Part shown: in pieces, positions 8,259 to 17,110 of the stretch
Layout: each line of letters starts with the position of its first letter
How positions within the stretch are numbered: position 1 is the stretch's first letter
Assembly: GCA_019639055.1 (NCBI GenBank)
Contig: JAHBSP010000013.1
Location: forward strand, 1 to 42,898
Length of the DNA: 42,898 nucleotides
Reading direction: 5' to 3'
Origin: Microbacteriaceae bacterium
GTDB taxonomy: Bacteria; Actinomycetota; Actinomycetes; Actinomycetales; Microbacteriaceae
The notes under the pieces: generated by a model
Seen by the model: the letters and a program-made list of their open reading frames with translations, nothing else
The model's database searches: none
Told to the model about the DNA's origin: nothing
Made by a program: the position numbers and the translations under genes

Positions 8259-9391
8259 GCGGCAAATTACAGCGCGTTGCAGATAGACCGACCAGAAGAA
8301 AACCATCCTGGCGGATTGGTTGGCTTATTCCGGCAGGAGTTGCACTAATCATCGGCCTTGACGCCGGCCTACTTCTACTTGGAGTACCAGCCCCTATAAC
8401 AATGGCAAGACTGCCGATAGTCCACGGAATGCTACTCACCCTAGGTTTTGTTGCCACACTGATTTCGCTAGAGCGGGCAACCGCACTGGGCCGTTGGTAC
8501 GGATTTATCGCACCGGCCATCCTCGGCCTAGGAGGAATCCTGCTTATAGTCGATCCGGTCCCACTTCAAATCGCCAAAATCGTGCTCACAATCGGAGCGG
8601 CCACATTTACTCTGCTATACATTCCACTCTGGATGCGCCAATACGATGCACCGCTACTGACTCAGCTACTTGCTGCCGGGCTAGCGACAATAGGTGCGCT
8701 GATTTGGATCAATCAGACATCCATGCTCAGGGTAATTCCCTGGCTTATTGCCTTCCTTGTGCTCACAATCGCTGCAGAGCGCGTGGAGTTAGCGCGGATC
8801 TCGATGGGACCGAATGCGGGAATTCGGGCGCTAACACACGCTTGGGCTTTTACAATTTCGCTACTGGTTTCACTCGTCTACCAGGGAATCGGTCTCATGC
8901 TTTTTGGGCTCAGCATGCTTTCACTCGCTATCTGGTTGATAATGCACGATGTCGCCCGAAACACCATAAAACAGAGCGGTGTCACAAGGTATATGGCTGC
9001 CTGCATCCTGTTTGGATACGTTTGGCTACTCGTTGCTGCAGCGATACTTCTCTTTGAAGTTCCAGAATCACAGGAAGCGTACGATGCTGTTGTTCACGCG
9101 ATATTCCTCGGATACACCTTCTCGATGATTATGGCACACGCAAACACTATCCTTCCCGCAGTTCTCAAGATAGATCTCCCCTACCGAGCAGCCTTCTGGG
9201 CGCCGATTGTCCTGCTACAAATTGCACTAATTGTGCGTATCTGGATAGGTGACGGTCTCGGACTTCAAGCAGGATGGCAGATTGGTGGGGTTCTGGGAGT
9301 GATAGCCATACTGCTCTTTGCAATCACAGCAGTCACTTCAGCAATCATCGGCCCGTCTAAGCGCATCCAGAAAAGAGTAAAGAATGGTTGA
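8255..9391 (+). CDS. NnrS-like multispanning membrane protein
   Basis: A 378-residue protein with roughly 11-12 hydrophobic helices and little soluble sequence. It resembles NnrS, a heme- and copper-containing membrane protein that relieves nitric oxide stress, though this is a pattern judgement. Histidines inside predicted membrane segments are candidate metal ligands: H57 (PIVHGMLLTLGF), H195, H281 and H295 (in VVHAIFLGYTF and MIMAHANTILPAVL). It starts on the ATGA overlap with the regulator and overlaps the following gene by 8 bases, so all three are one translational unit. The N-terminal membrane part of the next protein looks similar in style, suggesting a shared fold or partnership. Confidence 0.65.
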   Translation: MSGKLQRVADRPTRRKPSWRIGWLIPAGVALIIGLDAGLLLLGVPAPITMARLPIVHGMLLTLGFVATLISLERATALGRWYGFIAPAILGLGGILLIVDPVPLQIAKIVLTIGAATFTLLYIPLWMRQYDAPLLTQLLAAGLATIGALIWINQTSMLRVIPWLIAFLVLTIAAERVELARISMGPNAGIRALTHAWAFTISLLVSLVYQGIGLMLFGLSMLSLAIWLIMHDVARNTIKQSGVTRYMAACILFGYVWLLVAAAILLFEVPESQEAYDAVVHAIFLGYTFSMIMAHANTILPAVLKIDLPYRAAFWAPIVLLQIALIVRIWIGDGLGLQAGWQIGGVLGVIAILLFAITAVTSAIIGPSKRIQKRVKNG

Positions 9392-12050
9392 GATTAAGTC
9401 TCCAGTTATTTCTGAAGAAGCAGTCTCCAATCGCGGATTTTGGTTCATGCGCGACATTCCCACGCTGCTCTGGTTACTTCTTACCGTGGTGACAACTATC
9501 ACGCATCGCTGGCTACCTGAACCGCGTTGGCTGATGATTCACCTGCTGTTTCTGGGGGCAATCACCCACGCGATACTCGTTTGGAGTCAATACTTCTCTT
9601 TCGCACTGCTGAGAAGTAAAGCAGGCAAGAAAGACCGTCGCACCCAAAACATTCGACTTCTGGTAGCAAACGGTGGGGCTGCCCTGGTATTTCTGGGAGT
9701 ACCGCTACAGATTTGGGCGCTCACGATCATTGGCGCTGCAGCGCTGGTATTGGCAGTGCTCTGGCACGCTCTTAGTATTTACCTGAGGTCCAGGACGAGC
9801 CTCCCCGGAAAGTTTGGACGCACCGTCCGCTACTACCTAGCTTCAGCCATCCTTTTAGCAATCGGTGCCACGATTGGCGCTATCATTGCCACCGGGGATG
9901 CGGCCCCTCACCTGGTTCTCTCCCATGTGCTTATTAACGTGCTCGGCTGGGTTGGCATCACAGTTGCCGGAACAGTGGTGACTTTATGGCCAACTATTCT
10001 GCGCACCAGGGTTGATGACAAGGCCGCACTCTGGGCTGCTAGAGCACTGCCACTTCTGGCCGTGGGTGTGGTTTTGGCGGCTGTTTCAGCCATCCTCGAA
10101 ATACTTCCCGCTTTGGCAATTTCTCTGGTTATTTACGCTGCCGGATTCGTCCTAATTGCCTTATCTCTTTGGCGACCAGCTACTCAAAAAGCACCAAAGA
10201 GTTTCGCTGCCCTCAGCGTCGGCATGGCGCTCATCTGGTGGATAGGATGCATGGTCTGGCTAATAATCTCCACGATAGTTGCCGAGTTGGACGGCAGTGG
10301 GTTTGTGGCTGTGCTCAAAGTTCTCGACCAGATAGTCCCCTACTTCGCAGCAGGTTTCGCCGCCCAGGTCTTGGTTGGTGCGCTCAGCTACCTGATCCCA
10401 GTAGTGCTTGGCGGTGGCCCAACCCCAGTAAGAGTCGGAACAACAGGCTTTGACCGTTGGGGACATTTTAGAATCACGCTAGCGAACCTCATGCTGGCAT
10501 TCACGCTCTTCCCACTACCCAGCCTCACACTGGTTGTAGCAACATTTCTTTACCTAATAGCCATGGCGCTATTCCTGTATCTGATGCTCACCTCAATGCG
10601 AGCACAGCAGAAAGCAAAAAAGGTCGGTGCATCCCTGCAGGAAAAACGCACCGGACCGATAGAGCCGGAAGGTGCTCGCCCGCAGGGCTTGCGAGCAGGT
10701 GGCGCTACCGCGGGTCTACTAATTGGCGCATTAGCAATCGCAATCTCCTTTGCTGTTGATCCAAGCACGCTGCAAGACATAAAACCGCCGGTGGATGACC
10801 CGAACGCGCCAGTGTTGACAGTGCAGATTGAAGCCAAAGATATGCATTTCACACCGAATCGCATTGAGGTCCCTGAAGGGACTCGCTTGGTTATTGAACT
10901 TACCAATACTGACCAAACTCAGACTCACGACCTTGTGCTCGCAAACGGAGTGTCAAGTTCGCGGCTATCGCCTGGCGCATCCGAAACGCTAAACGCGGGA
11001 GTAATTACGGAGAGCCTAGACGGATGGTGCTCAATCGTCGGTCACAGACAGATGGGGATGACACTCACCATTGTTGCAGTTGACAGTTCCGGTAAACCGA
11101 TAACTCCCGATGATAATGACACAAACGGTAGCGATCACGACCACAACCATTCTGGAACAAGTCCAGATAAGCCAGACCTGATGGGTGAGCCGAGTGATCT
11201 TTTCCGCCCATACAATGCTGTGCTGGATCCGCTACCGGCAAGTACCTCGCCAACAGTACACAAACTGACTCTGGTGGCTCAGGATCGAATCACCGAGGTT
11301 GCGCCGGGTGTTACTCAAACCCTCTGGACCTATAACGACACAGCTCCCGGTCCTACCCTGCATGGAAAAGTTGGAGACACTTTTGAAATCACTCTCGTCA
11401 ACAACACCACCATGGGTCATTCGATTGACTTCCACGCCGGAGCGCTCGCACCGGATGAACCCATGCGCACAATCGCCCCAGGCGAGCAACTGCTCTATAA
11501 GTTCACCGCCACCAGATCCGGTATCTGGATGTACCACTGCTCCACCATGCCAATGAGTGCCCATATCGCAAACGGTATGTATGGCGCGGTCGTGATTGAA
11601 CCCGAAGATCTACCAGCAGTCGATCGTAGCTACGTGCTGGTGCAGGGCGAATACTATCTCGGTGATTTTGATGCCGGAATTGTCGACTTTGACAAGGTGG
11701 AAGCAGGCACACCTGACCTAGTAGTTTTCAACGGATACGCCAACCAGTATCAGCACCTGCCGCTAACCGCAACTGTTGGTGAGCGCGTTAGAATCTGGGT
11801 TCTGGATGCCGGAATCGAGCGGCCATCCAGCTTCCATATCGTAGGTGGCCAGTTCGATACGGTATGGGCTGAGGGCAGATACTTAATCAACCGCGCCACA
11901 AATACCGGCTCCCAAGCTATGGCACTGCAACCTGCTCAGGGAGGTTTCGTGGAGCTAGTATTCCCAGAGGCTGGGCACTACCCATTTGTGTCACACCTGA
12001 TGATTGATGCTGAGAGGGGCGCTTCTGGGATATTTAAAGTCACAGATTGA
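9384..12050 (+). CDS. nirK: Membrane-cupredoxin-NirK fusion, copper nitrite reductase
   Basis: An 888-residue three-part protein. Residues about 25-455 form 11-12 membrane helices with histidines in the membrane (H53, H62, H128, H181), similar in style to the preceding NnrS-like protein. Residues 477-570 form a blue-copper domain with ligands H515, C549, H554 and M559. Residues about 600-888 form a two-domain copper nitrite reductase: type 1 ligands H679, C719, H727 and M732; type 2 ligands H684, H718 and H871; catalytic Asp D682 and His H818. An Asp/His-rich linker (about 573-590) joins the copper domains. It should reduce nitrite to NO on the outer face of the membrane. The start is ATG at 9384, overlapping the upstream gene by 8 bases. 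The gene symbol applies to the C-terminal part; a laccase-like role is less likely because the NirK-type D and H residues are present. Confidence 0.85.
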   Translation: MVEIKSPVISEEAVSNRGFWFMRDIPTLLWLLLTVVTTITHRWLPEPRWLMIHLLFLGAITHAILVWSQYFSFALLRSKAGKKDRRTQNIRLLVANGGAALVFLGVPLQIWALTIIGAAALVLAVLWHALSIYLRSRTSLPGKFGRTVRYYLASAILLAIGATIGAIIATGDAAPHLVLSHVLINVLGWVGITVAGTVVTLWPTILRTRVDDKAALWAARALPLLAVGVVLAAVSAILEILPALAISLVIYAAGFVLIALSLWRPATQKAPKSFAALSVGMALIWWIGCMVWLIISTIVAELDGSGFVAVLKVLDQIVPYFAAGFAAQVLVGALSYLIPVVLGGGPTPVRVGTTGFDRWGHFRITLANLMLAFTLFPLPSLTLVVATFLYLIAMALFLYLMLTSMRAQQKAKKVGASLQEKRTGPIEPEGARPQGLRAGGATAGLLIGALAIAISFAVDPSTLQDIKPPVDDPNAPVLTVQIEAKDMHFTPNRIEVPEGTRLVIELTNTDQTQTHDLVLANGVSSSRLSPGASETLNAGVITESLDGWCSIVGHRQMGMTLTIVAVDSSGKPITPDDNDTNGSDHDHNHSGTSPDKPDLMGEPSDLFRPYNAVLDPLPASTSPTVHKLTLVAQDRITEVAPGVTQTLWTYNDTAPGPTLHGKVGDTFEITLVNNTTMGHSIDFHAGALAPDEPMRTIAPGEQLLYKFTATRSGIWMYHCSTMPMSAHIANGMYGAVVIEPEDLPAVDRSYVLVQGEYYLGDFDAGIVDFDKVEAGTPDLVVFNGYANQYQHLPLTATVGERVRIWVLDAGIERPSSFHIVGGQFDTVWAEGRYLINRATNTGSQAMALQPAQGGFVELVFPEAGHYPFVSHLMIDAERGASGIFKVTD

Positions 12051-12162
12051 ATACCCCTAATAACCTGATATTTATAGCAAATCTCCAAAACATTTGGCAT
12101 GATTCTGGATATAGAAGCAGAATTTGAGTATCAAAGTCGATAACACCACTGAAAGGTTTCAA

Positions 12163-13365
12163 ATGAGTGTCGGTGTAACTGCCCCTGATTATGATTTAAA
12201 CGAACCACTGGACCCGGATGTAGCCGGTGTCTTCAGTTCGCTAAACTCGCACGAAAAAGAATGGCAAATGCGCGCCAGGAAGTTCGTGCAGGATGAAGTA
12301 CTTCCAGTAATTGCCGGACACTGGGACAAAGCGGAATACCCGCTAGATCTAGTTAAGAAGATGGGTGCAGCCGATCTGCTACGTGACGGTATTGAAGTGC
12401 CAGGTTTCGAACCAATGTCGAAACTAGAGGCTGGCCTAGTCACAATGGAACTCTCTCGAGGTGACGGTTCAATCTCCACCGTCACCGGAGTGCAGGGTGG
12501 TTTAGCGATGCGCTCAATCTCGATGCTCGGCTCTGACGAACAGAAGGAAAAGTTCCTTGCACCACTCGCTAAAGCGGAAGTCTTTGGCGCATTCGCTCTA
12601 ACTGAACCGACACACGGTAGTGACTCGGTAAGCCTGGAAACCAGCGCTGTAAAAACAACCGGAGGGTACATCCTGAACGGCGAAAAGAAGTGGATCGGTA
12701 ACGGTTCTGTTGGCGGAGTAACAGTTGTCTGGGCTCGTGGTGAAGATGGCCAGGTGCACGGTTTTATCGTGCCGCAGGATTCCCCCGGCTACAATGCCAC
12801 CACGATTGAAGGCAAGGTTTCACTTCGCGCAATTTGGCAGGCACACATCAAACTTGAGGATGTTTTTGTGCCGGAAGAAATGATGCTCCCACTGGGTCAA
12901 TCGTTCAAAGACACTTCCAAGGTGTTGCAGGCAACCCGTCTAGGTGTTGCTTGGGGTGCGCTAGGTGGGGCGCTGGCTGCTTACGAAACAGCGGTGCACT
13001 ACTCCAAGCAGCGCATTCAATTCGGTCGCCTACTTGCTGAATCTCAGATTGTGCAGGAACGCCTAGCACGCATGCTTTCCGGTGTTACCCAACTCCAGAC
13101 CCTAGTGATGGCACTTGCGCGCAAGGAAGAAGCGGGGCAGATGAGCGGATCAGATGCCGCAATGGGTAAATACACTTCAACCCGTATCTGTCGCGATGTG
13201 GTTGCTAACGCCCGTGACCTACTCGGCGGCAACGGTATCCTGCTCGAAAATCGGGTTGCAAGGCACTTTGCCGACGCCGAAGCATTACACACCTACGAGG
13301 GAACCGAGACCGTGCAGGCGCTACTAATCGGTCGCGAAATCACCGGATTCTCTGCATTTGCCTAA
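12163..13365 (+). CDS. Acyl-CoA dehydrogenase (glutaryl-CoA dehydrogenase-like)
   Basis: FAD-dependent acyl-CoA dehydrogenase that would oxidise an acyl-CoA to the 2-enoyl form. Visible are the N-terminal helical domain, the flavin-contact stretch [11 protein letters not shown], the strand-rich middle domain ([14 protein letters not shown]), and the C-terminal helices with LLGGNGI and the HTYEGTE motif whose glutamate (E379) is the usual catalytic base of glutaryl-CoA dehydrogenases. The start is set at ATG 12163 because GAAAGG lies six bases upstream; the in-frame TTG at 12124 has no such support. This gives 400 residues, normal for the family. The 112-base gap after nirK shows no clear terminator. 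Substrate choice is not provable here. Confidence 0.85.
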   Translation: MSVGVTAPDYDLNEPLDPDVAGVFSSLNSHEKEWQMRARKFVQDEVLPVIAGHWDKAEYPLDLVKKMGAADLLRDGIEVPGFEPMSKLEAGLVTMELSRGDGSISTVTGVQGGLAMRSISMLGSDEQKEKFLAPLAKAEVFGAFALTEPTHGSDSVSLETSAVKTTGGYILNGEKKWIGNGSVGGVTVVWARGEDGQVHGFIVPQDSPGYNATTIEGKVSLRAIWQAHIKLEDVFVPEEMMLPLGQSFKDTSKVLQATRLGVAWGALGGALAAYETAVHYSKQRIQFGRLLAESQIVQERLARMLSGVTQLQTLVMALARKEEAGQMSGSDAAMGKYTSTRICRDVVANARDLLGGNGILLENRVARHFADAEALHTYEGTETVQALLIGREITGFSAFA

Positions 13366-14029
13366 ACCACTCAGCGAACTTGTCGAGGTCGGCTGGGCGG
13401 ATGCGCTCAGTCCGGTTTCGGCAAACATAGCTGAGATAGGCAACCACCTTCGCGAGCGCACAGCTCGTGGTGAACACTACCTACCTAAAGGCGAGAATGT
13501 GTTGCGCGCATTCACCTACCCTTTTCAGGATGTGCGGGTGCTGATTGTCGGTCAGGACCCCTACCCCACGCCCGGGCACGCAATTGGACTCTCTTTCGCA
13601 GTGGATAAGGATGTTCGCCCACTTCCCAAGAGTATGCAAAACATTTATAAAGAGCTCGAAGCAGACCTAGGGGTTAAAGCTCCAGAACACGGGGATTTGC
13701 GTGGCTGGGCAGAATCAGGGGTGATGCTCCTGAACAGAGTCCTCACTGTGGAGGCTGGTAAATCCGGCTCACATCAAGGAATTGGATGGGAGAAAGTGAC
13801 CGAAACTGCTATACGCGCACTGGCATCCCGGAACCAACCTTTGGTGGCTATTCTGTGGGGAAACCAAGCACGAACCGCTAAAACATTCCTCGGGGACACC
13901 GCAATTATAGAAAGTGCGCACCCTTCTCCGCTTTCTGCTTTTCAAGGATTTTTCGGTTCTAAACCTTTTTCTCGCGCCAATGAAATGCTAATTCAACAGG
14001 GTGGCAAGCCAATTAATTGGGCGCTTTAG
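13358..14029 (+). CDS. ung: Uracil-DNA glycosylase, family 1
   Basis: Base-excision repair enzyme that removes uracil from DNA. The catalytic water-activating motif GQDPYP is at 65-70 (D67), the uracil-binding segment follows ([10 protein letters not shown]), and the leucine-loop motif HPSPLSAF begins at H188. Its length of 223 residues is typical. The TTG start at 13358 overlaps the acyl-CoA dehydrogenase stop by 8 bases; it is chosen because the N-terminal sequence (LSELVEVGW...[12 protein letters not shown]) agrees with actinobacterial Ung and no ATG occurs before the catalytic motif. Co-transcription with the dehydrogenase is likely from the overlap, without a known functional link. Confidence 0.95.
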   Translation: MPKPLSELVEVGWADALSPVSANIAEIGNHLRERTARGEHYLPKGENVLRAFTYPFQDVRVLIVGQDPYPTPGHAIGLSFAVDKDVRPLPKSMQNIYKELEADLGVKAPEHGDLRGWAESGVMLLNRVLTVEAGKSGSHQGIGWEKVTETAIRALASRNQPLVAILWGNQARTAKTFLGDTAIIESAHPSPLSAFQGFFGSKPFSRANEMLIQQGGKPINWAL

Positions 14030-14032
14030 CCG

Positions 14033-14038
14033 TATTCT
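14033..14038 (+). promoter_or_regulatory. Putative -10 box of the small lipoprotein gene
   Basis: TATTCT lies six bases before the ATG at 14045, immediately after the ung stop codon. No ribosome binding site lies between, so a leaderless transcript is likely. Confidence 0.4.
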
Positions 14039-14044
14039 GAAGAC

Positions 14045-14488
14045 ATGGCAATATCTAAAGGATTTGGTGCAATTGCAACTGCTGCACTTCTAGCCACCAC
14101 ACTTGTTAGTTGTTCCGCAGGCACTGTCGCTTGCCCGGACACACTCCAACCAGCTCTCGCCCTACTTTCCACCACTCAAGAAGCAGAAACTGTGGCTTCT
14201 TTCACCGAAGTCTCACCTATCCCTGTTGCTGAGCCCTCCTGTGCATTCAAGGTAAATCACGGTGGCCAGGTTATCGGGTTCTGGATGGAAAAAGATCAAG
14301 CTTTTGTTGACCAAATTACGGCAAGCCTGAAGCAGGCGGGATATGTCGCTTTTAATGATTCTGGAGCCTACTTCACTGACGGAACTTACATTATTGGTAT
14401 CGGGAATGTGGATGAGAATGGCGAAACCGCTCTAACCGGACTTTCCGGATTAGTGACTTCGGCAGCAATAATCATGGTTTCTCCCTAA
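14045..14488 (+). CDS. Small secreted lipoprotein, function unknown
   Basis: A 147-residue protein I do not recognise. The N-terminus is a lipoprotein signal: hydrophobic core IATAALLATTL and a lipobox LVSC with C23 as the lipidated residue. The mature part is about 125 residues, acidic, with two further cysteines (in VACPDTL and EPSCAFKV) that could form a disulfide outside the cell, and a C-terminal hydrophobic stretch (LTGLSGLVTSAAIIMV). It stands between ung and an MFS gene and seems to have its own promoter. It should be anchored to the outer face of the membrane; no enzymatic motif is visible. Confidence 0.75.
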   Translation: MAISKGFGAIATAALLATTLVSCSAGTVACPDTLQPALALLSTTQEAETVASFTEVSPIPVAEPSCAFKVNHGGQVIGFWMEKDQAFVDQITASLKQAGYVAFNDSGAYFTDGTYIIGIGNVDENGETALTGLSGLVTSAAIIMVSP

Positions 14489-14495
14489 ATTTGAT

Positions 14496-14501
14496 TATGC
14501 T
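14496..14501 (+). promoter_or_regulatory. Putative -10 box of the MFS transporter gene
   Basis: TATGCT lies six bases before the ATG at 14508. The short gap after the lipoprotein gene contains no Shine-Dalgarno sequence, which again points to a leaderless transcript. Confidence 0.4.
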
Positions 14502-14507
14502 TTCTCC

Positions 14508-16073
14508 ATGAGCAAATCAAAGACGCTTTCTGCTGCTGGCATCACAATCTCTATTGTTGGTGCCCTATTTTTTGTTGAACTGGTTAGTGGATTTCTCCAG
14601 GGCTACTACATCCCGATCATTCCAGACATGGTTCGGTGGTTGCATCTAAATGGCGCTGGAGTAGATGACGCCAACTTCAACGTCTTTGAGGGAATGCAAC
14701 TGTTAGTGGCTGCAATCGTTGTACCTATCATGGCAAAACTTGGCGACATGTATGGTCATAAAAAGATTTTGCTAATCTCTGCAGCTGTCACCGCGGCTGC
14801 TACTTGGTCGCTTCTTTGGGCAAACTCATTCTGGATGTTCCTAATCGCCTGGTCACTTCAGGGATTCCTCACAGTTTGGTTACCGCTTGAAATTGCTCTA
14901 ATTTTTGATAAGGCACGCAGGAGCAATATCGCTGCCAGTGCCACTAGAAAAGCCGCAGCATGGCTAATTGTCGGACTCGAGTCTGGGGCTATCATTGGCG
15001 CACTTGCTGCCGGAAGATTATTCAAGATGTTTGGTGGCGGCATTCTCGAGGGTGAGAGCATCGACACAAACGCTGCCGAGATTGGAGCCAGGCTAGACGG
15101 TTCAATTCCGCTCACGCTTATGGTTCCAGCAATTATGGTTACCGCAGTTATTCTCGTGATCTGGTTCGCGGTTCCTGAATCACAGCCAACGCCGGGACGC
15201 AGCCTCGACTGGGTCGGTTTCTCAATCCTCACTATTGCACTGCTACTAATTACCAGTGGACTTTCACTACTAAAGCCAGACCTGCACGAAGGTGCTGGCG
15301 CTCCGTTCTGGGTTTACGCGGTAATAATTATCGGTTTGCTTACACTGATTCCTTTCGCAAAGTGGACTGGCAAGCAGGAAGATCCAGCGATTGACCTGAA
15401 GGTTATGAAGCGTCCAACTCTTTGGCCAGTGCTAGCCTGCGCTGGACTTATCGGTATCTCGCTTCTCGGCGCACAAGCACCGATGTCTACCTACGCCGGC
15501 ACTGTTCATCCCGAGTACGGTTTAGGGCTTGATTCAAGCGACATCAGTTACCTGATTGGGGTCTACCTTATCTCGATGATTATCGGCGCGATTCTCTTCC
15601 CATCGCTTTCAAAGTGGCTCACTCCCCGCTATGCGATGGTTATAGGTGCAGCACTGGTATTCCTCGGCTACGGCATGCTAATTCCATTCCATCTAAGCGT
15701 TGTTGAAGTAATGATTAACATGGCTACTCTGGGAGTCGGGGCGGGCATCCTGATGGGAGCAATGCCTTCAGCCGCGGCCGCTGCAGCTCCTAAGGAACAG
15801 ACCGGTATCGCTACCGGACTCACCAACACTACAAAGACTATTGGTGGCGCTTTTGCTTCCGCGATGTTCGCTGTCGTGCTCACAATCGGCACGGTTCAGG
15901 GAGCTTCGCAGATAATTGCTCCGCTTGCCGGATACATGTGGGTTTGGGGAATCTGTGCCGGTGGAGCGCTCCTTGCTGGGATACTCCTGCTCGCGTCTCC
16001 AAAGGATGCTTTTGGAGACAATCCAGATGCAGATTCAGCTACGGAAATCACTGAAAACTCCACCATTTCCTAA
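14508..16073 (+). CDS. Major facilitator superfamily transporter
   Basis: A 521-residue membrane transporter with about 14 hydrophobic helices, the size and layout of the drug:H+ antiporter DHA2-like branch. Motif A is present between helices 2 and 3 as KLGDMYGHKK (about residues 79-88). The loop after helix 4 is basic (FDKARRSN), and an extended loop around residues 175-200 faces outside. The C-terminal tail (DNPDADSATEITENST) is acidic and soluble. No adjacent regulator of the TetR or MarR type is present, so the substrate (drug, metabolite or solute) cannot be assigned. It is followed by the amino acid ABC operon after a 155-base gap rich in inverted repeats. Confidence 0.85.
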   Translation: MSKSKTLSAAGITISIVGALFFVELVSGFLQGYYIPIIPDMVRWLHLNGAGVDDANFNVFEGMQLLVAAIVVPIMAKLGDMYGHKKILLISAAVTAAATWSLLWANSFWMFLIAWSLQGFLTVWLPLEIALIFDKARRSNIAASATRKAAAWLIVGLESGAIIGALAAGRLFKMFGGGILEGESIDTNAAEIGARLDGSIPLTLMVPAIMVTAVILVIWFAVPESQPTPGRSLDWVGFSILTIALLLITSGLSLLKPDLHEGAGAPFWVYAVIIIGLLTLIPFAKWTGKQEDPAIDLKVMKRPTLWPVLACAGLIGISLLGAQAPMSTYAGTVHPEYGLGLDSSDISYLIGVYLISMIIGAILFPSLSKWLTPRYAMVIGAALVFLGYGMLIPFHLSVVEVMINMATLGVGAGILMGAMPSAAAAAAPKEQTGIATGLTNTTKTIGGAFASAMFAVVLTIGTVQGASQIIAPLAGYMWVWGICAGGALLAGILLLASPKDAFGDNPDADSATEITENSTIS

Positions 16074-16098
16074 AAAACACATCAAGCCTCAAAAGAGT

Positions 16099-16202
16099 CT
16101 GGTTGTTTAGTAACAATTCGCAACCAGGATTACTATCGCGCACGTTTATGCGCTATTCATAGAAGGGTAACTTTTTACTAATTGGGCAGCTTAAAAAGCC
16201 CA
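16099..16202 (+). promoter_or_regulatory. Three inverted repeats before the amino acid ABC operon
   Basis: The gap 16074-16228 holds three dyads. CTGGTTG (16099-16105) pairs with CAACCAG (16121-16127). GCGCA (16138-16142) pairs with TGCGC (16149-16153) around a 6-base centre. TGGGC (16183-16187) pairs with GCCCA (16198-16202). The first may terminate the MFS transcript although it lacks a T tract; the second looks like an operator; the third would lie in the mRNA leader, upstream of the ribosome binding site GAAGAGG at about 16218. Confidence 0.4.
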
Positions 16203-16228
16203 TCCACAATCAACATTGAAGAGGCAAA

Positions 16229-17077
16229 ATGAAATTCTCAAAACTAGGTATCGGAATCGTGGCTGCTATTGCCAGCGCATCCCTACTTGTAGCTTGTGCA
16301 CCTGCTGATGGTGGAGACCCAAGCACTGATCCAGACAGAGTTCCAACTCTTCAGGACGGCAAGCTTATAATCTCAACCTCAAACCCTGCATACCCTCCAT
16401 ACATCGTTGACAACGACCCAAGCAACGGTAAGGGCTTCGAGTCCGCTGTTGCTTATGCTGTTGCAGCAAAGCTAGGCTTCACCGCTGACCAGGTTGAATG
16501 GGTAGACGCTAACTGGGACGAGACTTTAGCTCCAACAGCTAAGACCTGGGACTTTGGTCTACAGCAGGTATCAATTAACGAAGAGCGCGCAAAGTCTATT
16601 GACTTCGCTGGTCCTTACTACTCCGCAAACCAGGCAGTTGTAACACTTTCAGACTCTCCTGCAGCAAACGCCACCAGCCTTGCTCAGCTTGCTGAAGTAC
16701 GTTTGGGCGCTCAAGCCGGAACCACCAGCTACCGCACTATAGAAACCATTATCAAGCCAACCACTCAGGCGCTTGCATTCAACAACAACGATGACGTCAA
16801 GAACGCCCTCCTAAACGGACAGATTGACGCATTCTTGATTGACCTACCATCTGCGCTATACATCACCGCAGTTGAATTCGACAATGGTGTAATCCTTGGC
16901 CAGATTGAAGGCACCACCGATGGCGATTCAGACCAGTGGGGCATCGTGCTTGACAAGGGCTCAGCACTAACCAGCTATGTTCAGAAAGCAATCGACGATC
17001 TCAAAGCAGATGGAACACTAGATGCACTAGTTGCCCAGTGGCTTGCATCTGACGATGTTGCTCCATTCCTTAAGTAA
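16229..17077 (+). CDS. Amino acid ABC transporter, substrate-binding lipoprotein
   Basis: Extracytoplasmic solute-binding protein of family 3, which captures polar amino acids for the permease encoded next. The signal peptide ends in the lipobox LVAC with lipidated C23, followed by an acidic linker. The mature domain starts around residue 45 (GKLIISTSNPAYPPYIV) and shows the family features GKGFESAVAYAVAAKLG, the middle-domain RLGAQAGTTSYRTIE and the C-terminal KADGTLDALVAQWL. Its 282 residues are normal. The ATG has GAAGAGG six bases upstream. It begins a three-gene operon; the exact amino acid (Gln, Glu, His, Arg) is not readable. Confidence 0.9.
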   Translation: MKFSKLGIGIVAAIASASLLVACAPADGGDPSTDPDRVPTLQDGKLIISTSNPAYPPYIVDNDPSNGKGFESAVAYAVAAKLGFTADQVEWVDANWDETLAPTAKTWDFGLQQVSINEERAKSIDFAGPYYSANQAVVTLSDSPAANATSLAQLAEVRLGAQAGTTSYRTIETIIKPTTQALAFNNNDDVKNALLNGQIDAFLIDLPSALYITAVEFDNGVILGQIEGTTDGDSDQWGIVLDKGSALTSYVQKAIDDLKADGTLDALVAQWLASDDVAPFLK

Positions 17078-17110
17078 GAACAAAAGGAAATTATTAGCCA
17101 TAATAATTAG

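Noticed and set aside
8494..9057. 187-codon frame inside the NnrS-like gene
   Set aside because: Same strand, other frame, polar and His/Arg/Thr-rich; the overlapping frame has coherent membrane helices and operon overlaps.
12124..12162. TTG at 12124 as start of the acyl-CoA dehydrogenase
   Set aside because: No ribosome binding site; the ATG at 12163 has GAAAGG six bases upstream and gives the usual family length.
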